From Pseudanabaena frigida (GTDB taxonomy: Bacteria > Cyanobacteriota > Cyanobacteriia > Pseudanabaenales > Pseudanabaenaceae), in NCBI GenBank assembly GCA_003242085.1, contig QBML01000004.1:1-64000 (forward strand): a DNA stretch of 64,000 nucleotides, given 5' to 3'. The stretch's first letter is position 1; each line of letters starts with the position of its first letter. A program made the position numbers and the translations under genes. The notes beneath the pieces are model-generated. The model was not told the DNA's origin. It did no database searches and saw nothing but the letters and a program-made list of their open reading frames with translations. This document shows, piece by piece, positions 52,276 to 60,223 of this stretch.

Positions 52276-53118
52276 TTAAGCGTTAACTTTGCCGTAAAAT
52301 ACGCCACGAATGATTACTTCCTTGGGTTCTACGCCGCCAAGGTCGTTATCGGAAGTTTGCTCGGTCTCGAAAGTACCAGCGATTTCGCCTGTGTCAGCAT
52401 TGAGCTTAGCGATTTGCAGTGACATAGTACCTTTGGAGGTGGAGTCATCCTTGACGCTTCTGTTATCAAAAGAGTTACGCTTTGCAGGCAATGCTTCAGC
52501 AGAGTCATAACCGATCGCTAGACCACGACCCTTAGGATCGATGAATCCAGAACCACGATAGGTAGGCACATCGGTTGAACCAACAAAGTCAACAGATGTA
52601 GTAATGCCATTTACACCAGGAGTCGTGGTGGCTTTAAAACCTTTAATAGTAAATAAAATTGCGACTAGCTCACCACCAGGCATTTTGACGGTGATTGGTT
52701 GATAGTCTAGACCATCAGTTTCAACCAAGCTCAGACTACCATCACTGTTACCAGTCACAGTTGCCTTTACAAAGTCAAGACTAGAAGTTGAGCGAGTCAT
52801 TAACTTGCTAGCTACAAAATCAGGCTTTTTGCGCTTGTTGTTGGATTCTTCTTTCACAAAGAATGAAGTTGGCTCTAAGCAAAGGTCGGTAATTTCGACA
52901 GACTTACCTGAACCAACGGGAATAAAGTTACGTCCACCGCGAGAAGCTCCCAAAATGTCACCACATTTGTTAGCTAAGCCAGTATTTACAATTTGGTCGT
53001 AGGTCAATCCTGGTGGAACAGCAGCGATCGCAGTGCTAGTAAATACACCACTTGCTACTAACATACATAAACTGATACACAATGTAAAAATTGCTTTCGT
53101 AAAACTACGAAATTTCAT
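52276..53118 (-). CDS. psbO: Photosystem II manganese-stabilising protein PsbO
   Basis: 280 residues. A lumenal signal peptide ends near residue 32 (STAIAAV). The mature protein begins LTYDQIVNTGLANKCGD. The two conserved cysteines (KCGD and LCLEPTSF) would form the disulfide. Other family stretches are GRDFIP-type (here GGRNFIPVGSG), KGFKATTTPGVNGITTSVDF, DVPTYRGSGFIDPKGRG and a final EVIIRGVFYGKVNA. It stabilises the Mn4CaO5 cluster on the lumenal face of photosystem II. The gene is monocistronic. Confidence 0.97.
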   Translation of the reverse strand: MKFRSFTKAIFTLCISLCMLVASGVFTSTAIAAVPPGLTYDQIVNTGLANKCGDILGASRGGRNFIPVGSGKSVEITDLCLEPTSFFVKEESNNKRKKPDFVASKLMTRSTSSLDFVKATVTGNSDGSLSLVETDGLDYQPITVKMPGGELVAILFTIKGFKATTTPGVNGITTSVDFVGSTDVPTYRGSGFIDPKGRGLAIGYDSAEALPAKRNSFDNRSVKDDSTSKGTMSLQIAKLNADTGEIAGTFETEQTSDNDLGGVEPKEVIIRGVFYGKVNA

Positions 53119-53340
53119 AAATAACCTCTTCTTATTTTAATGGTTAGTATTTCAGGGATAGAAAAAACGGTGATTTTTGCCGTGTATCCTAACTCTGCTA
53201 AAAATACGATCTAGTTGGGATTTTAAATTGAGATCGTTAAGGAGTTTGTGGTGCTTTAGACTAGCCTTATAAGTAAGCTTGCTAAAGACTTAAACTGTAA
53301 AATTCCAATCACCATATTATCGCGCACGAGGGTACTTAGC
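53119..53340. other. psbO upstream region
   Basis: About 220 nt between the divergent psbO and the 110-residue gene. It must contain the psbO promoter; I cannot identify the boxes with confidence. No ORF. Confidence 0.35.
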
Positions 53341-53673
53341 TTGGCACAAACAGAAATCCAATCACAGAACCAATCGCAACAGGGGCAAACTGCTGATTTA
53401 TCTGAGCTTGAGGCGATCGCCGATCGCCTTTGGCAAATTGCTCAAGATCGGCAGGGCGATTCGACTAATCTTTTGCAAATTTTACGGGTTTTAGAAGCTA
53501 TCCATAAACGGATTCGAGACGATCTGTTTCAGCCAGCTTTGCCAACTAGTCGACATGAGCTGTTTAATCTTCTTCGCGACATCGAGACTAATGGTGGATG
53601 GCCGCATATTTATCGCATGAAAATCAATGAAATTTGCCGATATTTAGAGCAGTCAGAAGATGTAGAACAATAA
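53341..53673 (+). CDS. Conserved cyanobacterial hypothetical protein
   Basis: 110 residues from a TTG at 53341. The N-terminal 15 residues are Gln-rich (QIQSQNQSQQGQ-like). The rest is helical (LSELEAIADRLWQIAQDRQG, then ILRVLEAIHKRIRDDLFQPA, then LFNLLRDIETNGGWPHIYRM). No family named. A consistent gene of the kind often found in cyanobacteria. The stop codon TAA is the first base of the stem of the hairpin at 53671-53709. Confidence 0.55.
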   Translation: MAQTEIQSQNQSQQGQTADLSELEAIADRLWQIAQDRQGDSTNLLQILRVLEAIHKRIRDDLFQPALPTSRHELFNLLRDIETNGGWPHIYRMKINEICRYLEQSEDVEQ

Positions 53674-53709
53674 ACAGAAAGGGTCAGCTAAACGCGCTCT
53701 TTCTGTTTA
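53671..53709 (+). terminator. Hairpin starting at the stop codon
   Basis: TAAACAGAAAGGGTC pairs imperfectly with GCTCTTTCTGTTTA around about ten bases. The left arm starts exactly at the TAA of the 110-residue gene. Confidence 0.55.
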
Positions 53710-53729
53710 AAAAACAAACCCAGTCTTGT

Positions 53730-53782
53730 TATAGCAAAAAGCAGAAGTCTCAAAATGTGACTTCTGCTTTTTTGCTTTTATA
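53730..53782. repeat. Hairpin element with TATAGC ends
   Basis: TATAGCAAAAAGCAGAAGTC pairs with GACTTCTGCTTTTTTGCTTT around a 9-nt loop. Both ends carry the TATAGC word seen beside several other palindromes. It lies between two other hairpins. Confidence 0.5.
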
Positions 53783-53803
53783 GCGATTACAGAACGAACT
53801 ACG

Positions 53804-53850
53804 AGAAAAACTTTAAAAGCGTTGCAAAGCAACGCTTTTAAAGTTTTTCT
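53804..53850 (-). terminator. Perfect 22-bp palindrome downstream of petG
   Basis: Arms 53804-53825 and 53829-53850 are exact around AAA; the core is AAAAGCGTTGC. It lies downstream of petG on the minus strand. The flanking sequence GGTTTGAGTTTGAGAGCAAA is the reverse complement of a flank of the 2777-2829 element. Confidence 0.7.
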
Positions 53851-53887
53851 TGGTTTGAGTTTGAGAGCAAAGCGCTGTAAGTTGATA

Positions 53888-53986
53888 CTAAACTCTGCGA
53901 TATTGCTGATAAGCCGCAAAAAATAGTCCACCAAGGGTAATGAAAATAAGACCGAGGCAAATGCCTGACAAAATTGGTTCTACCAT
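53888..53986 (-). CDS. petG: Cytochrome b6f complex subunit PetG (subunit V)
   Basis: 32 residues, missed by ordinary ORF cut-offs. It begins [20 protein letters not shown] and continues [11 protein letters not shown], the family hallmark (usual MVEPLLSGIVLGLIPVTLAG). A single membrane helix anchors it in the thylakoid, where it is needed for assembly and stability of the cytochrome b6f complex. Typical PetG is 37 residues; this one is shorter at the C-terminus. It is monocistronic, with a perfect palindrome downstream. Confidence 0.85.
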   Translation of the reverse strand: MVEPILSGICLGLIFITLGGLFFAAYQQYRRV

Positions 53987-54097
53987 AAAGATTTATTAAA
54001 CTCAATAACTAAATAGTCTACTCCAGCAGTCATCATTTATCCAAAAAACAATAACTTAGAGCCAACTTAGAGCAATTTTTACGAAAATTGCTCTAAG

Positions 54098-55573
54098 TTA
54101 CTGACCTTGAACTCGTTTCAACGTTTCCGAAAGACTTGCAGGAGAAGGCGATGTGGTTGTTGGTTCTGGAGTAGTTGGCTGAGGAGGTGTTAATGGCTGG
54201 GGTGGTGCCAATGGTTGTTGGGGTGGAGTTTCACTATTTGGGGTATTTGCAGCAGGTTGGACTGAAAATAAGCGCTCAATATTTTCATATAATTTTTGCG
54301 CCAATATATCGTTAGATGCTTCTGTAAGGTGAATTGGATCGATAAAGGCTTGTTGTTTGGTGTCTTGAAATAGCTGATAAAAATTTATAAATTTTGTGCT
54401 TGTCAGACCAGCACTAAGTGTTTTATCCGCAAGACTGTAAGCATTACTTATGCGATCGCTATAATCGCTGCCCAAAGATTTGAGTATGCCTTCTTCTTCT
54501 TTGGTTAAAGACTTTTGTTTACCTGTGATCTCTGGCTGAAGCACTATTAAGGTTGGTATGTCAGCAGCTAATCTATTCATTTGCTGAGCATTGTAGAGAT
54601 AGCGGTCTACTCTTTTTTGAATTTCTTTGGGTTCTTTGCTGAGCTGTTCAGCATTAAAAACTTGATATTCAGAGCTAAACGTATCAATGTTGGCAGGGAC
54701 TACCCATTTTTGCCATGCTTTCACTAAATATAAAGAATTTGACCAGTTATTAAACTGTTGAGTTTGATGCTGGCGATATTGTGCGATTGGATCGCGTAAC
54801 AATTGTTCGATATTGCCGATCTCGCGAGCAGGTTGACTACTAGGCGAGCGCAAATCCTCATAGCCATCGAGGACGATCAGGGCATTGGGGCTATAGGCGA
54901 GCACTTTATGAGCTAGCAGTGCTAGTTCATTGCCAGAGCTATATCCTGGGACTGCGGCGGCAATGACCCGATAGCTACCATCACGAATACGTGGTGGTAA
55001 GGCTCTTGCGGCTTCGATTTGATCGGCAAAATAGGGGATTTCTTTGGGCTTAAACTTTTCGGGGCTACTATTTTGAGCGCGGACGCGATCGCTGAGTAGT
55101 TTTTCAATTTTAAAAGCTAGGGCCTTTTGATTTTTATCCGCCATATTAGTAAAGGCAGTGGAATTACCCATTAAAAATATGCGGATCTCTCCAGCAGGTT
55201 TATTAGCTGGAACGGCTGAATCTTGGCGAAAGCTTTGTTCGTTTATTTGCCAATAGTCGCTACTCTGGCTTGGTATTAATTCATATCCCAATAGCGGACT
55301 GCGGCGTACTTGAAGGCGACCCGCATCTGGCAAGCCGGGGTAGCTATTGCCGTTTGCATCCTGCAATTTAAATGCATAGGACTGGGCGATCGCCACGTTT
55401 TTATTGGGTAGGAGTTGAGTTGTACTGCCTGTAGCCAAAACTGCACCGCGCGCGATCAGTTCTGCCAGTACTAATAGCAAAGGCAAACCAATCAGAATTA
55501 GAAGTAAAGTATTTCGCAACCAAGATGATTTGCGCTTGGATTGCCAAGAAGAGGTATATCGGGGTCTACGCAT
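54098..55573 (-). CDS. Membrane-anchored SGNH/GDSL hydrolase-like protein
   Basis: 491 residues. One N-terminal membrane helix (NTLLLILIGLPLLLVLAELI) follows an Arg/Ser-rich cytoplasmic start. The extracytoplasmic domain has block I-like FLMGNSTAFTNMA, then AAAVPGYSSGNELALLAH and NALIVLDGYEDLRSP, and the block V-like DPIHLTEASNDILAQKLY with the catalytic Asp-His. A proline-rich tail follows (about 455-480; QPLTPPQPTTPEPTTTSP). It may acetylate or deacetylate an envelope glycan. The catalytic Ser identity is inferred. Confidence 0.7.
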   Translation of the reverse strand: MRRPRYTSSWQSKRKSSWLRNTLLLILIGLPLLLVLAELIARGAVLATGSTTQLLPNKNVAIAQSYAFKLQDANGNSYPGLPDAGRLQVRRSPLLGYELIPSQSSDYWQINEQSFRQDSAVPANKPAGEIRIFLMGNSTAFTNMADKNQKALAFKIEKLLSDRVRAQNSSPEKFKPKEIPYFADQIEAARALPPRIRDGSYRVIAAAVPGYSSGNELALLAHKVLAYSPNALIVLDGYEDLRSPSSQPAREIGNIEQLLRDPIAQYRQHQTQQFNNWSNSLYLVKAWQKWVVPANIDTFSSEYQVFNAEQLSKEPKEIQKRVDRYLYNAQQMNRLAADIPTLIVLQPEITGKQKSLTKEEEGILKSLGSDYSDRISNAYSLADKTLSAGLTSTKFINFYQLFQDTKQQAFIDPIHLTEASNDILAQKLYENIERLFSVQPAANTPNSETPPQQPLAPPQPLTPPQPTTPEPTTTSPSPASLSETLKRVQGQ

Positions 55574-55610
55574 GACTGGGCTACTGGTGTGCAGCTTTTT
55601 AGCTTACAAC

Positions 55611-55645
55611 AATTAGGAGAAGGCGCATCGCGCCTTCTCCTAATT
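55611..55645. terminator. Perfect 16-bp hairpin
   Basis: AATTAGGAGAAGGCGC pairs exactly with GCGCCTTCTCCTAATT around ATC. It lies upstream of the SGNH gene start and downstream of gloA on the minus strand. Confidence 0.6.
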
Positions 55646-55717
55646 TTATTCAACTACGAGGGTAAATACCCTACCGCTCTGCGGTGTAAGTACATTCTAG
55701 TCAAAAAGAATTTGATA

Positions 55718-55741
55718 CCCCGTCCGCTTGCGGCGGGGTTA
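55718..55741 (-). terminator. GC-rich hairpin downstream of gloA
   Basis: ACCCCGTCCGC pairs with GCGGCGGGGTT around TT. It lies immediately after the gloA stop on the minus strand. Confidence 0.6.
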
Positions 55742-55742
55742 T

Positions 55743-56126
55743 TCATTTGAGTTGGATCAATTCGATTTTGTAACCATCGGGATCTTCAACGAAGGCAATC
55801 TCGGTGGTGCCATGCTTCATTGGTCCTGGTTCGCGGGTAATCTTGCCGCCTTTTTCGCGAATTGCTTCGCAGGCAGTATAGATATTTTCCATGCCAAGGG
55901 CAATGTGACCATAGCCAGTACCAATTTCATAGGCATTGGTATCCCAATTATGGGTTAGTTCGATAACAGCGTTGCTAGATTCGTCGCCGTAGCCGACAAA
56001 AGCTAGTGTAAAGCGACCATCGGGATAGTCTTTACGGCGTAATATTTTCATACCGAGGACGGTGCTATAAAAATCGAGCGATCGCTCTAAATCGCCAACC
56101 CGAATCATTGTATGTAAAAGGCGCAT
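55743..56126 (-). CDS. gloA: Lactoylglutathione lyase (glyoxalase I)
   Basis: 127 residues, a single VOC-fold unit. [20 protein letters not shown] is the family start, with HTMIRV carrying the metal-binding His, and [11 protein letters not shown] and [12 protein letters not shown] at the C-terminus supplying the other ligands (His, Glu). It converts the hemithioacetal of methylglyoxal and glutathione to lactoylglutathione. Metal (Ni/Co type) is inferred from length. It is cytoplasmic and stands between the DUF3531 gene and the SGNH gene. Confidence 0.93.
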   Translation of the reverse strand: MRLLHTMIRVGDLERSLDFYSTVLGMKILRRKDYPDGRFTLAFVGYGDESSNAVIELTHNWDTNAYEIGTGYGHIALGMENIYTACEAIREKGGKITREPGPMKHGTTEIAFVEDPDGYKIELIQLK

Positions 56127-56184
56127 TTTTAGTTTCCTCTATAAGCTAGATTTAAGTGACCGCACTTTAAGCGCTTACTTAAAT

Positions 56185-56640
56185 CTAGCGATCGTAATCT
56201 TCATCGTCTAGACTCTTTTGCTCAACCATCCAGTCAGAATTTTGACCGCCGATAATTACTTCCTCGATCGCCACATATTCTTTAGAAAACTGACGTAAAG
56301 CATTTACTAAGGTGTCGATCGCGATCGCATCGGTAGTTCCTAGATCTACCCAACATCGACCCCATTCGCTTTCATACTCCAGATCGGTCATGTTGTGCAT
56401 AACTGACATCATCTCATCATCGGCAGCTTGATTGTCATAGTCAAAGTAGCTAACATCCACACCAGATTCTAGAACCTGCATATTGCAAGCATTAAAACCG
56501 CCTAACTTTCCTAGTAAAAACCAAGAATTGAATACTTCATCTAACAGTTGTTTCTCAGACTGAGAAGGTACTTCGCTAAATTTTATCCAGATCCATAAGT
56601 CGAACCAATCACATTCTCGAAATCTAACTTCCATAATCAA
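56185..56640 (-). CDS. DUF3531-type cyanobacterial protein
   Basis: 151 residues. It starts MEVRFRECDWFDLWIWIKFS, continues with LLDEVFNSWFLLGKLGGFNA, and has the acidic YDNQAADDEMMSVMHNMTDL and the conserved WGRCWVDLGTTDAIAIDTLV. This matches, from memory, the DUF3531 family found in cyanobacteria and plastids. The function is unknown. It lies upstream of gloA on the same strand (58 nt). Confidence 0.7.
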   Translation of the reverse strand: MIMEVRFRECDWFDLWIWIKFSEVPSQSEKQLLDEVFNSWFLLGKLGGFNACNMQVLESGVDVSYFDYDNQAADDEMMSVMHNMTDLEYESEWGRCWVDLGTTDAIAIDTLVNALRQFSKEYVAIEEVIIGGQNSDWMVEQKSLDDEDYDR

Positions 56641-56835
56641 CTTGTAAATCTATAGCAATGCCAGTTTAGCTTAGGGCATAAAACCCAAATAAAGAAAGGC
56701 GGCGCTTCGCGCCGCCTTTCTTTATTTGGGTTTTGATTTGTCATCTGTCGTCTCTTTTTTGTGTTTTGGTATAACACCAGTTATTCATGCTAAAAGTGTG
56801 ATTAAAGACATTGTTGAGCATTAGTAAGTCTAGAT
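56641..56835. other. Divergent intergenic region with palindrome and family flank
   Basis: Between the divergent DUF3531 and ABM genes. The palindrome at 56680-56734 fills its centre. The stretch at 56651-56679 (TATAGCAATGCC, then AGTTTAGCTTAGGGC) is a diverged copy of flanks near 37903 and 36977. Confidence 0.5.
56680..56734. repeat. Perfect 26-bp palindrome between divergent genes
   Basis: Arms 56680-56705 and 56709-56734 are exact (AAAACCCAAATAAAGAAAGG, then CGGCGC) around TTC. It is not downstream of any gene, so it is a repeat element and not a terminator in this position. Confidence 0.7.
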
Positions 56836-57411
56836 ATGCTTAATTCGACGGAAATGATTGATATAGATCGAGAAAATATTCCTGTTACCGCGATTATCAC
56901 TCATATTGTCCGAAAAGGTCGTGAACAGGGATATGAAGAATGGTTTCATGGTATTGCTACTGCCGCCAGTATGTTTCATGGACATCAAGGAGTAAGTGCC
57001 ATTTGTCCTCAAGATCGGTTTCATCCTGAGTATGTGGTAATTCTTAAGTTTGATCGGTATCGCAACCTCAAAAACTGGCTAGAGTCGGACGTAAGAAGGG
57101 AATGGATCGAGCGGTTACAACCTTTGATCGAACAACCTGAAAACATTAAAACCCTCACAGGGCTGGAGACTTGGTTTGCTTTACCTAATCAAAAGACTCC
57201 ACCACCCCGTTACAAAATGGCGATCGTGACTTGGTTAGCTGTATTTTCAGTAATTTCTATTGTTAGCCCTTTACTTGCTCCCCTTCTCACCAAGTTACCT
57301 CCCATTCTCACCCAACTTATTACCACAGGAATAGTCGTTCTTATTCTCACTTATCTGGTTATGCCTTACCTGACAAAGCTACTCAAAGGATGGCTTTATC
57401 CTAAAAAATAA
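56836..57411 (+). CDS. Antibiotic-biosynthesis-monooxygenase-domain protein with C-terminal helices
   Basis: 191 residues. The ABM fold covers about 15-105 (VTAIITHIVRKGREQGYEEW, then ILKFDRYRNLKNWLESDVRR). Two C-terminal hydrophobic segments (about 130-150 and 155-180) anchor it in the membrane. ABM domains are small oxygenases or heme-binding folds; no substrate is implied here. GTG and ATG starts nearby are possible. It lies 68 nt upstream of the M50 gene, possibly cotranscribed. Confidence 0.7.
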   Translation: MLNSTEMIDIDRENIPVTAIITHIVRKGREQGYEEWFHGIATAASMFHGHQGVSAICPQDRFHPEYVVILKFDRYRNLKNWLESDVRREWIERLQPLIEQPENIKTLTGLETWFALPNQKTPPPRYKMAIVTWLAVFSVISIVSPLLAPLLTKLPPILTQLITTGIVVLILTYLVMPYLTKLLKGWLYPKK

Positions 57412-57479
57412 GGCTCTGGAAAGTAATTAGTGATGCTATTTTCAACTTGTTTTGAGGCGATTTTTGATAGGTAGCAACT

Positions 57480-59864
57480 ATGAACTCTTGGATCTACGCA
57501 ATTCTGGCAGCCCTGTTTATTGCAGCACTACCTTTTTTCCTGCTGTGCAGGAATTTTATAAACCTCAAATTTCGGGCGTTTCGCCGCGTAGCTCCTGCGA
57601 TCGCTGAACCGCCTGAATATGTTCGAGATACATTGCAAGCAGCGATCGCCGAATTGGAGGCGATTGAGTTTAAGTTTTTAGACTACTACCAGATTGAAAG
57701 ACCAAATGTCACAGAAGAAGTCTCAGATTGGGGCGTGCTTCTCTATCACGAAGTACAGAAAGTATATGCTGGGGTCGCCATCTCGCAACATTCGGGTAAA
57801 TTGATTCCCCCCATTAATGTCGGATTAAGTAGTTTTTTTGCTGATGGTGGTTATTTTTCCTCCCTCAACCTTAAACCCACGCGGTTTTATAGCCTTCCCC
57901 GTCCTGAAATTGCATTTGTTCAAAATCTAGGGTTCATCACGATTGGTGAACTGTGGCAAGCACATCAAGCTAAGCTTCAAGAATTTTGTCTGAGCCGCCA
58001 GCCTCTCGATCTTTCTCCTGAAGAGTATGTAGAGACGACAGCGCGGAATTCGGCGATCGACATGAAGCGGCTAATTGGCAATGGAGAAATAGTCTGGGTA
58101 GAGCCAGATCGAATTTATCGTCCTAGTTTGCTAGTTGCCATGCGTTGGGCTTTAATTACTACGCCTTTAGCTTGGTCTGGATTTTGGTCGGGTATTTTGT
58201 CTAAGCCCATCGGAATTGAACAAGTGGTAGCCAATCACTTAGAGCTAGAAATTGCCAAATTTCAAGAGCAATTGGAAAAACCGCCACAAAAAATCTCACC
58301 TAAACTCCAACGCTGGTTGCTACTAGGAACTTTAGCGATTTTTGTGGCGGTGTATGCCACTAGGTTCCCATTGCAAGGGTTATTTATTTTTGTGGGTGTG
58401 TTGCTACTCCACGAGGGCGGTCACGTATTAGCAATGAAATTGTTTGGCTATCGTGATGTGACCATGCTGTTTATCCCCTTTCTGGGGGCATTGGCAACTG
58501 CAAAAAAAGAAGATGCTTCTCTAACTGAAAAAGTTTTGATATCTCTGGCAGGCCCTTTGCCAGGACTAATTTTAGGGATCGGGTTAGCGATCGCCTTTAA
58601 TAATGTTGAAGTCATGCCTCAAGGGAATGCTGCCAATCAATCATGGTTAATCCCTTTGGCTTGGACATTAATTGGTCTAAACCTATTTAACTTGCTACCG
58701 ATTTATCCCCTTGATGGCGGACAGGTCGCCGATCTACTGCTATTTTCCCACAATCCCTATCTTGGCGTATTGTTTAAGAGCATTGGTGTAGGAATCTTGA
58801 TTTTAATTGGTTGGCAGCAGCCCTTATTTTTGCTTTTTGCCTTTTTAATTGCTTTGTCCATTCCCCATAGCTTTCAAGTTGCAAAGTTGCAGCGACAATT
58901 GCAAAAGAATTTGCGCCAAAATCCACCGAGCGATCGCCACGACTTGATTCGCCGTATTTTTGAAAGTCTGCAACAGCCACCTTATAACAAGTTTATCTTT
59001 ACCCAAAAAGCTACGATTGCCAAAAGCATCCTTGATATTCAAAAAGAAAAATCAGCATCTTGGCGTACCAGATCGATCTTAAGCGCAATCTATATCATCA
59101 GTCTTGTAGGAGGTGCGATCGGTGGGCTATACGCGATCGTTCCTAATCCCAAAGTTTGGGCATCAATGGTGCAATCTCTGCGATATATCGGTAAAGATCC
59201 CAGAGTGGCTATGCAAGATCGGATGCAAGAAAAGATCCAAGAAGCAAGTCGTCAGTTACAAGCTAATCCCCAAGATGTCAAGGCATACCTAGATCGAGGT
59301 AGGGCTTATATTTATCTCCAAAAATTCCCGCAAGCTCTTGCCGACGCTGACCAAGCCATTAAGCTAGCTCCAAAATCTGCGGATGGCTATTCGTTAAGAG
59401 CACAGGTACGGCGAGTTCAGAATGATATCGCAGGCTCAGAGGCAGATTCTAAAATGGCTCAAACCATCTCCAATCAAAATCTTGTCACTTTAGCCACCGA
59501 TAAACTGACCGCAAAGCCCAAAGATGTTGGCTTATATTTAATGCGCGCTAGTGCTTACGGTCAGTTAGGTGATTCGGCGAAAGCTTTGGCAGATTTTGAT
59601 AAAGCATTGAAGTTAGAACCCCAAAATCCCCAAATATTCTTAGCGCGTGGGCAGTTCTATCTTGAGATTAAAAAATATCAGCAAGCGATCGATGATGCAA
59701 ATCAGGTACTTCGCTTCGATCCCAAATTTAGCAGTGCATATTTCTTAAGAAGTGAAGCATACCGACAGCTTGGTGATACTAGTAAAGCTAATGCTGATGC
59801 AAAAAATGCTAGAGACTTAGAGTCCCTCGAAGAAAACCGCGATCGCGAATTAGATAACTTGTGA
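57480..59864 (+). CDS. Site-2-type M50 metalloprotease fused to TPR repeats
   Basis: 794 residues. A signal anchor starts the protein. The catalytic HEGGH lies at 311-315 in a membrane helix, and LDGGQ at 411-415 completes the site (ligand Asp). Several further helices follow. The C-terminal ~190 residues (about 600-790) are TPR-type units (YLDRGRAYIYLQKFPQALAD, then LMRASAYGQLGDSAKALADF, then FLARGQFYLEIKKYQQAIDD). Chloroplast EGY proteins are the closest S2P analogues in layout. The TPR arm may recruit substrates. Regulated intramembrane cleavage is inferred. Confidence 0.85.
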   Translation: MNSWIYAILAALFIAALPFFLLCRNFINLKFRAFRRVAPAIAEPPEYVRDTLQAAIAELEAIEFKFLDYYQIERPNVTEEVSDWGVLLYHEVQKVYAGVAISQHSGKLIPPINVGLSSFFADGGYFSSLNLKPTRFYSLPRPEIAFVQNLGFITIGELWQAHQAKLQEFCLSRQPLDLSPEEYVETTARNSAIDMKRLIGNGEIVWVEPDRIYRPSLLVAMRWALITTPLAWSGFWSGILSKPIGIEQVVANHLELEIAKFQEQLEKPPQKISPKLQRWLLLGTLAIFVAVYATRFPLQGLFIFVGVLLLHEGGHVLAMKLFGYRDVTMLFIPFLGALATAKKEDASLTEKVLISLAGPLPGLILGIGLAIAFNNVEVMPQGNAANQSWLIPLAWTLIGLNLFNLLPIYPLDGGQVADLLLFSHNPYLGVLFKSIGVGILILIGWQQPLFLLFAFLIALSIPHSFQVAKLQRQLQKNLRQNPPSDRHDLIRRIFESLQQPPYNKFIFTQKATIAKSILDIQKEKSASWRTRSILSAIYIISLVGGAIGGLYAIVPNPKVWASMVQSLRYIGKDPRVAMQDRMQEKIQEASRQLQANPQDVKAYLDRGRAYIYLQKFPQALADADQAIKLAPKSADGYSLRAQVRRVQNDIAGSEADSKMAQTISNQNLVTLATDKLTAKPKDVGLYLMRASAYGQLGDSAKALADFDKALKLEPQNPQIFLARGQFYLEIKKYQQAIDDANQVLRFDPKFSSAYFLRSEAYRQLGDTSKANADAKNARDLESLEENRDRELDNL

Positions 59865-60223
59865 TGTTTAAAGTGTCAGAATTAGTCCAGCAAGATTTTG
59901 CAAATATGTAGTATTATCCATCCACATAATCGGGTTTTAGAGTAAAAGTTAACAAACTAATATTTAGTTATTTGCCGCCGCAAGCGTAAAAATATGCAAA
60001 ATTAGTTTGTTGGGGTGATGTATTGTAACGATAAATTACAATACAATGCTAAGACTAAATTCAATTTAGTCTAATTAGTCTAAAGCCTTAGAGAGTTCTG
60101 CTTACAATCTCTAAGCTAGGTTGAAAAGTCTCTCAAAATTCAAAAATGTGTTGAGCCCCATCCTTGCTCATAGGTGGGCGATCGCTGAAGCAAATATTCA
60201 GTCGTGAGGAGTATTTCCTACCT
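59865..60223. other. Intergenic region with three consecutive dyads
   Basis: About 350 nt between the M50 and LCP genes with no ORF. It holds three inverted repeats: 59951-60011, 60019-60045 and 60052-60072 (listed separately). This could be a regulatory or leader region of the LCP gene. Confidence 0.5.
59951..60072 (+). promoter_or_regulatory. Cluster of three inverted repeats upstream of the LCP gene
   Basis: First, AACAAACTAAT (59951-59961) with ATTAGTTTGTT (60001-60011), an 11-bp stem with a 39-nt interior. Second, TGTATTGTAA (60019-60028) with TTACAATACA (60036-60045), 10 bp. Third, AGACTAAAT (60052-60060) with ATTTAGTCT (60064-60072), 9 bp. None has a U tract. They could be operators or an RNA leader. 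Confidence 0.5.

Noticed and set aside
60019-60045. NtcA-like site GTA-N-TAC in the second dyad upstream of the LCP gene
   Set aside because: The spacing between GTA and TAC is 9 bases, not the 8 of the NtcA consensus, and no matching -10 box was seen.
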